Shown here: piece after piece, positions 45,601-57,600 of the stretch
How positions within the stretch are numbered: position 1 is the stretch's first letter
Layout: each line of letters starts with the position of its first letter
NCBI GenBank assembly: GCA_026214975.1
Contig: CM047806.1
Span: 51,911,947-51,975,946, forward strand
Direction of reading: 5' to 3'
DNA from: Gentiana macrophylla
Lineage: Eukaryota; Streptophyta; Magnoliopsida; Gentianales; Gentianaceae
DNA length: 64,000 nt
Made by a program: the position numbers and the translations under genes
Notes under the pieces: generated by a model
Told to the model about the DNA's origin: nothing
Database searches by the model: none
Seen by the model: the letters and a program-made list of their open reading frames with translations, nothing else

Positions 45601-48600
45601 ACATTCTTCTCGAATTCTACAATTTCAAACACCCTCAAAAGTTCTTAAAGATGCTTTCCCACTACAAGATTAATTCACAATCTAGGGGCCTGCTTGATAA
45701 ACAAAATAAGTACTCTGAAAAAATTAAGTGGTGGTTAGAATTAGAGGTGTTTGTTATTATTTTTAATACATCTCAACTAATTAAGTACCATTGAATTCTA
45801 CATTGGAAAAAATAAAAAGTTTTCAGCGCTTCTTTACATGCTTATCACTGAACAAAAAGTGCCGGCCTCATTGCAACTACGGCAGCACCATCTCAGTAGT
45901 GTTCCTTCTTTCAAGCAAACCTTTTCTTTTTTCTTTTCATGTGCTTTTTTTAATGCGTTTTTAATCTTTTTATTCTTATTCCCTTTTGTGCACTTTGTAT
46001 CTACTTATATTTAAGTAATTACTTTGAATAAAGTATTTATATTTAGTATCTTATGAATTTATTTGTTGTAAAAAAAAGTATAATGGGTAATACAATTTTT
46101 CTTTTAAGTGATGAAGTTGAAATACACATAAATAACTAAACTTATATGTGAAATCTAGCACAATAACTATACACACACAAACACACCTGTGTTTATATAG
46201 ACATGTATACACACACATATATATACACATGTATGTGTATATATTCCCGTAAAAAATGTGTATGTATATATATATATTTGTACATGTATATGTATGTGTG
46301 TGTATATATGTATGTATGTATATGTACTTGGGTATATTCTAAATATATCTATATATATGTGTGTTTGTTTGTATGTGTATATATACATGTGTGTGCGTGC
46401 TGCTGGCAAGCGGGCAAGCGGGCGGGCGTGGGAGCGTGTGTGTGCGTGTGTGCGTGAGGGGGTGGGGGTGTGGGTGTGGGTGTGGGGGGCGTGGGTGGGG
46501 GTAACAGTCTAATTTTTGCACTTAAATCATTCAGTTACTTAATATATTCAGATTTAGGACTTTAGATTTAACAAACGGCCCCAAGTCCTAAAGTGTTTGG
46601 GTTCGTGGCATTCACACATCTTTACAATCAAAGGATTCTTGACCCACGATAAAAAAGAATTTGTGTATGTTGGTTACTCATCTACCTGAAAGGGTATAGT
46701 TGTTTTGACCATGAACCAAGAAGTTTATCACAACAATGGATGTAACATTTTTTAAAGGATCAAATGTAAGTTTCTAAAACTCATCTTCAAGGGGAGAACC
46801 ATAAAGAAGATGAGATGTTTTTTAAAATTCTAAGAGAGAGGGAGCAACATGATCTGAAAGGTACTGCCTGTAATGAATTGATATCAGCCATAGAGGGGAT
46901 TAATGAGGAATCTGCCAACTCTCTAAGGACAAAGTTCTGAGCAGTCCTTCAGCTAAACAAAAGTTTAAAGGCATAACTTATTTGGGGAAGGCCCCTACCT
47001 TGAAGACAAAGGAGGCACCTAACGTCGGAGACACTGTTCATGAACCTAACTCGGAGGAAGAAGCTAAAAGTGACAACACAATCAGCAACAATTCAATTCC
47101 TCTTGTTTCTGATTCCAGTTCAAATCTTGTTTCTGATCCAAATGAAGAACTGCTTCTAGATGTCCTTATTGCCATAAGAAAGGCGCCTAGGTAAAACTAC
47201 GGTTGGGTGTAAGTGGGTGTTCACACAGAAGTTTGACTCAGATGGGTCTCATAGAGGTGTAAGGTGGCTACACACAAACGTATGGAATAGACAACTTAGA
47301 GACGTCCTCTCCGGTAGCTAAATTTAATACGATAAGGATTCTATTTCTATAGCAGTGAATCTGGATTGGCCTTTAGAACAAATGGATGTGAAGAATGCGT
47401 TTTTGCATGAGAGGCTCAAGGAGGAGGTTCTTATGGATCCTCCCCCGGTTTTTCTGAAAAATTCAATAACAAAGTGTGCAGGTTGTAGAAGTCTTTATAC
47501 GGGCTGAAACAGAGTTCTAGGGCCTGGTTTGACAGTTTCACCTTTTTTTTTAAAGAAGAATTGCTTTAAACAAAGACATTTATATAATACTCCATGTGTT
47601 GAGGGTAGAAACGGGCAATCGATTGTTCTTGTTGTGTATGTTGACAGAATCGTTTTGTCTAGGAATGATGTTTAAGGAATTGGACAAGGAAATAGGGAAC
47701 TAGCTGCTGAGTTTGAAATAAAGGACTTTGTCAAGCTTTGATATTTCCTTGACAAAGAAATAGCCAGGTCCAAAACAGTAGTTGTGATCTCTTAAAGAAA
47801 GTACATTCCAGATCTGTTAGATGAGATGGGTTTGAGTGCTTGTAAACCAACAAGTACTCCTATGGAGTATAATCTTAAACTTGGGGATATTCAAGATGGG
47901 GTATCAGTTAAAAAGGTGTACTGAAGGTTAGTAGGTAAGCTGATTTATCTGGCACCGACTAAGCCAAAAATTTCCTATGCGGGTGTTGTGAGTCAGTTTG
48001 TGCACGCACCGTGTGAACACTATCATGAAGTTCTTCGGATTTTAAGATATTTGAAGGGCACAATCAGGTTGGGTTTACACTTTAGAAAGTGCAAAAACAA
48101 GGTGGAAGTGTATACAGATGCAGTGAGCTGATTCTACAGAAAAACGGTTGACCTCTGGTTACTGTTCTTTTGTGCGAGGAAATTTGATAACTTGGAGGAG
48201 CAAAAGACAACATGTGGTTGCCAGAAGCACAACATTGGCCGAATATCGGGCCGTGGCACAAGGTGTGTGAAGAGTTATGGATAAAACGGGTGTTGGATAT
48301 CTGGGGGTACCTTGTGAGGCTGAATATCGGGCCGTGGCACAGGGTGTGTGTGAAGAGTTGTGGATAAAACGGGTGTTGGATGTTTTGGGGGTACCTTGTG
48401 AGAGTGGACATGCATTTCATCAAAGAGAAGTTAGAGTGTGGGTTGATATGTGTGCCATTTCTACATTCGTCTCAACAAGTGGCAGATAATCTTCGCTAAA
48501 GCTTTGCTGAAGAAGGGCTTTGATGATTTTGTTGGCAAGTTGAACATGCTTAACATCTATGTTCAACTTGAGGGGTAGTATTTGAGGTGTTAAGAACTAG

Positions 48601-51600
48601 TTAGTTCTCTAGTAGAGTGTTTTTAGGTGTGTAGTAGGCGTCTCCCTTACCTCCTTGAGCCAAGTATATAAGGGATGTGTGTGTTGTATCATTGCTCACT
48701 TTTGATGCTAATAAAACTACTTTTTTTTTTTCCTGTTTTACCTTAGTAGGGTTTTGGTTAGGGAATACGGTGGCTAGGGTAAGTTGTTTTGAGGGATTGT
48801 AAGGTTTAGGACTTCTATGTTTGGTCTTTTATATAGCCCCAGTCCAACTTCTTGTAAATGGTGAATTACATAATAAAATAGATGTTCGCCTCTTTTATTT
48901 TTCATCTCTTTCTTTTAACAATATGTATGAACCCAAATGACCCATAAAGATTCATGATTTACACATAATCTCCAAATCAACTTAAACATAAAAGGCATTG
49001 TTTATAATAGAAAGCTTATGCAACCCCAAACCACCCTGTTCAATTGGGCAACAAACATATTTCCAAGAGACCTTAGCTTTATGGTGATTGACCTCCATCT
49101 CACTCCATAAAAAAAGAACCCAAATTACCTTCTCTCTTTTGCAAAACTTGTTTATAAAGCAATAATAATGAATTGACGATAAACCTGAGGATACAAGCTG
49201 GAGTCTTCCCCCCTATGTGAATCTAGTATTGGCCCAAGAATACAATAGCCCTATAATCTTGTCAACTAAAGGCTACTCTACCCAGAATAATTTTTTTTAG
49301 AATCCAAAAGTACCCCAAGACATCTGAAAGGCAATTTCTTCGAAGATACCGCCCCTGTGCAGCCAACTGATGTTGCATTTCCTTTTCCACACCAGCACAA
49401 AAAAGTTCACGTTTTTGCTCATTTTGATTCAAAATCTAGAAGCATCAGAGAAAACTTATACAACACAAAGAAACCACGCCAGCTTTACATAGAATCATAA
49501 GATTATCTGCAAAAGCTAATGATGCCAGTTTAATTTTCTCACAATGAGGATGATACCGAATAATACCTCAATCCACTTTCTGTGCTAGTAATCATGTGAA
49601 AATTTCCATGACCAACGTAAAAGGATTGGGTGAACCACCTTGGCTTGCAATATTATTTTCCTCTATCGACTAAATTTTGGACGCACATAACCTGGGGCAA
49701 GCTTAGCTTTGAAAAAATATTCCTGTTATTTTGCTATCATTAAACAGCCGTCAGAATGAATTTTGTCTACAAAGCTGGCGAAGTTTGTGAACATTTGACC
49801 TTTAGCAAGATTGAAGTGTCTATACTTTTAATTTCCAGTATTGAGTGAAATTTGGCTTGCCTTTTTGAACTTTTCTTTTGGATTTTATTGTATTACTCAG
49901 ACCGTGGTGACGTACAGAAGGGAAGTACTGAGACTTTCTTCCGCAAAGTGAAATTTTGGAAAGAAGATGATGAAGAAGAAGCTCCACCTGTCTTTGTAGG
50001 TATTTTGTTTCAGTAGAGTCCAAATTGTTACTTTTCAGATGCCATCTGTTTATACAAGTCCTTTGCTTTCTTGTAGTCCTTTTATATTCTGGTTTTGTAT
50101 CTATGTAATGACGTGTATCGCAAAGACTGACAGATCTGCTCATTTACACAATGTTACATAACTACAGTAGGCTACAATATAAGATGTTTTAGTCTCCATA
50201 AACTCAGGAAGTATCCACTGTTAGTCCCAACATATTTAATTCCTTGTTCAGCATGCTCAATGTGGTGCATATTACTTGCTGATTGGTGGTTTCTTGTGTA
50301 GCATGTGGATGGTGTGAACTATTTCCATGTGAAAGTGGCTGGACTCCTCTTTGTGGCTACTACAAGAACAAACATCTCACCTTCCTTTGTTTTGGAGCTT
50401 TTGCAAAGGATTGCACGTGTTATCAAAGATTACCTCGGTGTCCTTAATGAAGACTCTTTACGCAAGAATTTTGTGCTTGTCTATGAGCTTCTTGATGAAG
50501 TAATTGTAAGTATCAACTGCATTGTGTTTGCAATAGCACACATGGCTTTTGCATTTTATTACTAACCTTAAATTGCATGTGCTTACTCGCCCTCTCATAG
50601 TTGATAAGGCGATTGCCTAGGTGAGAGACGAGCTGTTGTCGGCTGGAGTTGGGGCCAGGCGAGCAAAATGCTAGGCTAACTAATCGTTGCTTTTTTATCG
50701 CTTTTTTGGCGCTTTTTGATCGCCTTTTTCTCGTCTCGTATTAACATTAAGGTTTGAAGATATATCTTCAACAGCAGTTGGGAAACCCAATATGCATACA
50801 ACTCTCTCAATTCCATGTACATGTGAACGGGAATAATGCATACAACTCTCTCAACTCTCCCAATATGCTTTTTGGTATTTCTACACAAGATCATCAATAT
50901 TCAGATATGTGGGAGAGGCATCGCCTAGGAGACCAGGAAATCCCTCTCTGCCTTGACATCGCCTAGCGCTTAAACAACTATGCTCTCTCTGCTACTATCC
51001 ATTACATATAGTTATTTATTTCAGCTTTGGAGATTCCAGACAAATGTTGTATAAGTAAATCCTTTTTCATGCATTCATCAGAAGTGTTTATCTGCATAAA
51101 TGAATTTGCATCGTTGTTGATATTGTCAGTTAATTTTATGTTTCACAAATTTGGGAGGAAATGAGATTGAACATGACATGTTATTGTTCATGTTGACCCA
51201 GGACTTTGGTTACGTTCAAACCACATCCACAGAAGTGTTAAAGTCCTACATATTTAATGAGCCGATTGTGGTTGATGCTGGGCGGTTGCCTCCCCTTGGT
51301 CCTGCTTCTTTGTTTATGGTAATGCAAATATTCTATTAGTTATCTTTTTAACTTATGTTTATTTTATGCATACTACATTGTTGGACTTGCTACATGTGAA
51401 CTGATAACCTTATCATCAAGCAGCAAGGGAGCAAGAGGATGCCAGGGACAGCAATTACAAAATCTGTTGTGGCAAACGAACCTGGAGGTCGGAAGAGGGA
51501 GGAGATCTTTGTGGACATTATTGAGAAAATCAGTGTGACATTTAGCTCAAGTGTGAGTGATTGTGTATTTTATTTTATTTCATCTTTAGTAATGACATCT

Positions 51601-54600
51601 ATTTCTCTATGGCAAGCACCTCCAAGATGACATCTGTTGTTATCCGTCTGAAAATTAGCTTGCAGTACTTATGGAGATTAGTTCTTATGTTAAATTATCT
51701 GCAGAAATTTAAAATGTCGGCCAACATGTTACATTTACTGGGAGATTTCAAGGATAAAAAGATTTTCACTTGCGTATCACTTTCGTGCACTAGAATAAGT
51801 TCAAGGATAATAAGTTCTCAAACATCAGTTAACAATTTTCTTTTCTTGACCGGCACTGTTTAGATTAGCTTTGTTGTTGTTATAGGAAATATTAAATTAT
51901 TAGTATTATTTAAATTTTGTTACTCTTATTTTCTTGACCTTTGTATTTAGTTTTAACCGTTTTGGACTGCTACAAGCTCTAAGTAGGCTTTTGCTCATTA
52001 GTCATAAATTTGGGCGGCTAGGAAGGTGAAGAGCTCTTTCACCTATATAAACTTTTGTAATCTACTTCTTAAAGTAAGAAAAATACTTTCTTCCTTTCTC
52101 TCTTCTCTAAAATTCTACATGGTATCAGAGCCTTGAATCACACTTTCAAGCTCGATCAGTCCGTCTAAAATTCTCTTCTTCCGTATCTCCAACTATGTCA
52201 GGAGTAATCTCAATGGCTTCATCTGGCCAATCTTCTTCTTCTTCTCGCTTTGTCTCTGGACACGACATTCCCACTCTCCAAATCACTACAATGAGATTGA
52301 ATGGGAGCAATTTTATTCAGTGGGCTCAATCTGTAAGGATGTACCTTACTGGCCGTGGAAAAAGGGGGCACCTTTCGGGCTCAGTAAAAACACCTGACCT
52401 TGCAGATTCCGATGCCTACTATACATGCCAAACTGAGAATGCAATGATTATGACCTGTCTCATTAACTCCATGGAACCAGAGATTGGTCAATATCATCTT
52501 TTCTATCCCTCAAGCAAAAGACATATGGGATGCTGTTCATGCCACTTACTCTGATAAAGGGAATTTTGCCCAGGCATTTGGGGTAAAATCAACCTAAGAG
52601 ATCTGAGACAAGGGTCATTACAAAATTCTTTAACTCCATGAAACGATAATGGTTGGAATATGACAACTTTCTGCTAACGAGTGGGAATGTCCAAGTGACT
52701 CAAATCGTTTCCTGAAACCGATTGAAAGAGAGTCTTCGCATTTTTGAGAGGTCTCAATCCTGTGTATGATGCCTGCTAGAGAGATAGTTCCGTTTCAAGT
52801 TCATATTCCATCTATCTAGGAGGCATTTGCCACCATCAGAAATGAGGAAAGCAGGAGAGGAGTCTTGGGAGGAATTCTCCCTACTCCTCAGGTAGAGCAG
52901 TCTGCTCTATCTGTCCATTAGCCTGAATCAGCCTTCGGTGGAAACAATCTTTGGATGGGCCAGAAGCAGAATGATAAGAAAAGTATTCCTTGGTATGAAC
53001 ACTGCAGAAAGAAGGGACACACAAGGAATACTTGTTGGATCTTGCATGGAAAGCCTATGTCAAATGCAAAATCAGAAAAAAGAATTCCTCCTGGACATAA
53101 CAGAAACAGGCTTACTCTGCTTCAACACAGAATGCTCCATTCACCAAAGAACAACTCTGAATCAACTCTTTGGGAAACAAAACCTTTCATCCAAAAATGA
53201 ACCTTCTTCAGGTACTCAAGGAGGTTATACCTCCTGGATTATTGACTTTGGGGCATCTTGCCATATGTGACATGTGTTCTTTAACTTTTCTCATCTTACA
53301 ATCCATCAACCGACCTTCACAAAGTGCGTGTGGCTGATGGAACCCTTTCAACCGTTGCTCACAGATTACTAGGACTTTATGCTTAAATCCGTTCTGTATG
53401 TTCCAAAGCTGGTGTGTAATCTGTTTACTATAAGTACATTCGCCATGGATAATAATTGTCTACCTAAATTCTTCCCTTCTTACCGTGAATTTCAAGAGAT
53501 GGAATCCAAGAAGATGATTGGCAGTGCTAAAGAGTGTAGTGGCCTATAAAATGCTTGTCAATCTCAATGTGCTTGGTCGTGTCATGCTGGACAAGATTAT
53601 TTGCTATGTCAATTGCTGCCTTATTGTCACAATACAGCTTCATAGGTAATGTAACTGGCACTAGAATGTCCTCCGGCACTCTTTTGATCCAGAGTTCTTC
53701 ACACACATGACACACCTTTGGTCCATAGCCCTATATTCTGCCTCAGGTGTACTCCTAGCCACCACACTGTTTTTGCTTCTCCAAGTAACCAAATTTTCTC
53801 AAACAAAGCTGCAGTACCCAGAAGTTGACATCAGCATCTGTATAGACCTCCACACTTATGCTTCTCTGTTTTTCGAACCAAGCTCCCTTACTCACCGTCC
53901 CCTTGGGAAACCTTAGAATCCTAAACATTGCTTCAAGGTGTGGTTCACATGGGTCATGCATAAACTGTCTCATTGTGTTCACAACAAAAGAGATATCAGG
54001 CCTAGTATGCCGGGTATATCAACATCCAACCAACCTCTGATACTTCTCTTTATCCACAGGGACATCATCAGTCTTTTCCCATAGTTTCAGGTTTGCTTCA
54101 ATAGGTGTGCTGGCCGGTTTACAATTACTCATACCAGTTTCTTCCAACCGATCTAGTATATGCTTCCTCTGTGACACCACCAGCCTTGTCTCTGATCTTG
54201 CAAACTCCATTCCCAAGAAATACCTAAGATTTCCCAGATCCTTTATTTCAAACTCCTTTGACATACTCTTCTTGATCTGACTGATGCCCTCCTTGTCATC
54301 TCCTGTGAGGATGATATCATCCACATACACCAGCACAACTGTCAACTTACCTTGCTGTGACCTCTTAGTAAAAAGTGTGGTCAGATTGACCTTGCTTGAT
54401 TCCTTCCTTCTTAAAGAACCACATGAACCTTTCAAACCAGGCCCTTGGACTCTGTTTGAGTCCATACAATGACTTATTCAACTTACAAACCTTTCCTCCA
54501 TTCTTACCAGAGAAACCAGGGGAAGGTCCATATACACCTCTTCCTTCAGAGTTCCATGACAGAATACATTCTTCACATCTAACTGTTCTAGAGGCCATTC

Positions 54601-57600
54601 CAAGTTCACAGCCTCGAATAGAATGATCGTCACTGTGTTCAGATTTGCCACTGGTGAGAATGTCTCAGAGTAGATTGTGGCTGATGAGATATCTTTGTAG
54701 CCGTTAGTCTCAGGCCTTTAAATACCTTGTAATACCTGATTTCAGTATGAAACACATTATTTCCTTTGAGATATTCTCACAGCTGAGAATTATAGTTTTT
54801 CTATTAATAGTTGGTACAGAGATATATGTTGCCAGACATCTAGACCTGGCAACATGTGTTTTCTTTTCTTATTATTTAGTTTTTCTGTTACATTGGACGT
54901 GGCCATTATCCCAGGCCCTAATGCACTATGCTCTTGCTATTTGCAGTGTAGGTATTGTGTGGGATCACTTTGGATATAATTTGGATGTTAAATATTCATG
55001 CGAAAATTATTCCGTATTGTTGATTATAATTATTTTGACCAGGGATATATATTAACATCTGAAATCGATGGCACCATCCAAATGAAGAGTTATCTTACTG
55101 GAAATCCAGAAATCAGAGTAGCTCTTAATGACGATCTAAGCATTGGAAGAGGTGGGGAGGTCAATGTACGGTACGTCATGACATTTTAACGCTGCTCATA
55201 TTAAGATATCTCATGCTCCTGCCGATGATATCTTCTATGTTGGAGGTCATTAACTTCAGATAATATTCTTTTGCATCAGAATACAGTGGTTCTTCTGGCT
55301 CAGGAGCTGTGATATTAGATGATTGCAATTTCCACGAGTCCGTGCATCTAGATAGTTTCGATGCAGATCGGACTCTGAGTTTGGTAAAGTTGGAGAATTT
55401 TGTGGATTCTTCTCTTTAATCACCTTCGGAAGAGTTCTCTTCCTTTTACTTTGTAGTGTTCATATTTCCCCCCTGTTGTGGTATCAGATTCCACCAGATG
55501 GAGAGTTTCCAGTGATGAACTACCGTATTACTCAGGAATTCAAACCGCCTTTTAGAATTAATGCTTTGATTGAAGAAGCAGGACCATTGAGGGTATGGCT
55601 TTGCTTCCCTGCTATTAGAAGCTTTCATTGGTGCTGGTATTTTTTATTGGAACTTTAAGTGTTTGAAGCTGATATTGTAATCATAAAGTTAACACCCGCT
55701 ATTTCTTGTATTTCTTGCCTTTTTAGGCTGAAGTAATTCTGAAAATCCGCGCTGAATTCGCTTCTAGCATTACTGCGAATACAGTTGTTGTTCAGATGCC
55801 GCTGCCACAATATACATCGAGGTAAGTGTGATTTTGGGTACTGTTGAATTCAAATATCTATAATATGTAAGTTACATATGTCACCAACATCTTAAGCTTT
55901 TGGGAGAGATGACGATTCAACATGGTATCAGAGCATGAGGTAATGGGTCCAAATCCCTGCCAACATTGCCTCCTTTTTTATTGTTCAAGTGTTAGTACCC
56001 TTTATATGCTTTTGTGTGCCTTGTGTTGAGGCATATTCCTTGTTATAGACCCACAATCCAACTCCAAGGGAGTCAATTGCGTGTAACATGTAAATTACCT
56101 ATCTGCCTAACAACTTAAGATTTTGGGAGAGATGATAATTCGCCAGTGATGCTTTGGTCCTTGATGCCCTTGTGGCTATTTTGGTTTTGATGCTTTTTGG
56201 CTCGGTTTTATTCAGAGTAAGTTTTGAGATGGAACCTGGGGCAGTTGGACAAACAACTGATTTTAAAGAATCAAATAGAAGATTGGAGTGGAATTTGAAG
56301 AAGGCAAGACTTTTAATTTATATTCCTAGTTGATAAATTTTGCTGAACAATCATGAAGAACGTTTCTGGAGATTTTGATTTATTTATTTAGATGTAATGG
56401 ACGGCTCTACTTTTCTGCAGATTGTTGGTGGGTCTGAACACACACTTCGTGCCAAGCTTACATCTTCACAGGAATCACATGGTATACCTCAAAATTCAAT
56501 ATGTTATGCTTGTTTAAGGGGCATTTATTTGCACCACAATGACTCTACCGGTATACACCACAGTAGAATCGACCGCGTGGAAGTCGGTTTTGGAGCTCAA
56601 ATTCCGACTTCCTGCAGAGTCAATTCTAAATCGACCTTGGGGAAGTCGGTTTTTGGCTCCAGAACCGACTTTCGCAAGGTCGATTTTGTGAAATTATTGT
56701 GTGCACCGGAAGGTGCGGTGGGGTGCAAATAATTGCTCCCTTGTTTAATCTCAAGTCTCCTCACCTCACCCTGTGGAAATTAAACTCACCTCTCTTTGCT
56801 TAGTATTATTGTTTGGTGGCTCTGAATCAAGCTTAAGTTCTTTTGACATGGTAACGTATGTAGGAAATATCGCAAAGGAAGCTGGACCTGTGAGCATGAC
56901 CTTCACCATACCCATGTACAATCCTTCAAGGCTCCAGGTATGGTTTATTTTCTGCCCTTCATCGTGTTGTCTGTGAGCAGAATAAGTCATGACATCATGA
57001 GATAGGGGTGAAGACATTTCTTCTAAAAGGGGTTTCATGTGCATAGTTGGTATATTAACTAGGTTGCACAGGTACACGGATACATGAGTGCGAATATTTG
57101 AATACCGGATACGTGGATGTGAGATTTTTGAAAAACGTAGCATACGGGTACACTGGGGACATGTGTAAATTTTACAAATATAAGTACCAAATTATAAACA
57201 TTAAAAATCCTAAATAAAACGTATTTTTTTATTTTATAAAGTGTCTCTATTGTATCACATCATTGGATGAATGACGTGTACACAGAAGCAAAACATGTTC
57301 TGTTTTTTTTTCTTCTTTTTCTTACAAGGGAAACCATTGTCACTGTTTTGTGAAACAACTGATAACTACTTAAGAATCTCCCCGAGTAGAGGTATTTGTA
57401 GTTAACTTTTAAGAGACCGATCAACCGGTTTTTTGGATTTGGTCCCCTTTGTATTATAGATGAAAACTGCCATATCATGCTCTACTTCCCAATCAAGGAT
57501 CAAGTATGATCTAACGATTGTCAACCCACTAGAATTATGTTGTAATGGCTGTGTCGGATTGTCGTATAGTAGTTGTAATTTTGATTAAGATTCACGCTGT

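Larger units (their letters stand above)
43548..48565 (+). pseudogene. Gag-pol relics of copia element I
   Basis: The order is gag ([44 protein letters not shown], 43570-44150), CCHC region near 44330 ([11 protein letters not shown] in a shifted frame), protease ([11 protein letters not shown] near 44640), pre-integrase ([12 protein letters not shown] near 45050), integrase ([27 protein letters not shown], 45260-45670), RT ([19 protein letters not shown] near 47380, [14 protein letters not shown]) and RNase H ([40 protein letters not shown], to 48560). The RT active site YVDD reads YVDR. Frameshifts and stops break every domain. Confidence 0.85.
43280..48920 (+). mobile_element. Degenerate copia element I (in AP4M intron 1)
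   Basis: 5' LTR 43280-43534, perfect primer site tggtatcagagcc 43535-43547, gag-pol relics, polypurine tract cttgaggggtag (48568-48579) and 3' LTR 48588-48920. The last 190 bp of the two LTRs correspond (ttagtagggttttg, ctatgtttggtcttttatatag, gaattacataataaaat). The 3' LTR has an extra 5' part that the 5' copy lacks, so the LTRs are not full-length equivalents. It carries a TIR element at 45685-46582. It sits in the same transcriptional direction as AP4M and contributes its own promoter-like LTRs to intron 1. Confidence 0.85.
51878..54725. mobile_element. Rearranged copia element J (in AP4M intron 5)
   Basis: It has a plus-strand LTR 51878-52119 (TGTTATAGG to ATTCTACA, with tcacctatataaac as TATA region), a primer site 52120-52132, and gag-protease to about 53545. 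The RT/RNase H part lies inverted from 53546 to 54725. No 3' LTR was found. It accounts for most of the 3.5-kb intron. Confidence 0.85.

Noticed and set aside
46167..46521. Four overlapping ORFs on both strands
   Set aside because: They are translations of (ta)n/(tg)n and G-rich repeats (runs of Tyr/Ile/Cys/Val, or His/Pro/Thr) with no domain.
50305..50565. 86-codon ORF starting MDGVNYF as a separate small gene
   Set aside because: It is exon 3 of AP4M read into the intron; the true exon is 50302-50505.
54747..55189. ORFs of 102 and 63 codons at the end of intron 5
   Set aside because: The first is intron sequence with no family; the second is exon 6 of AP4M plus intron on both sides.
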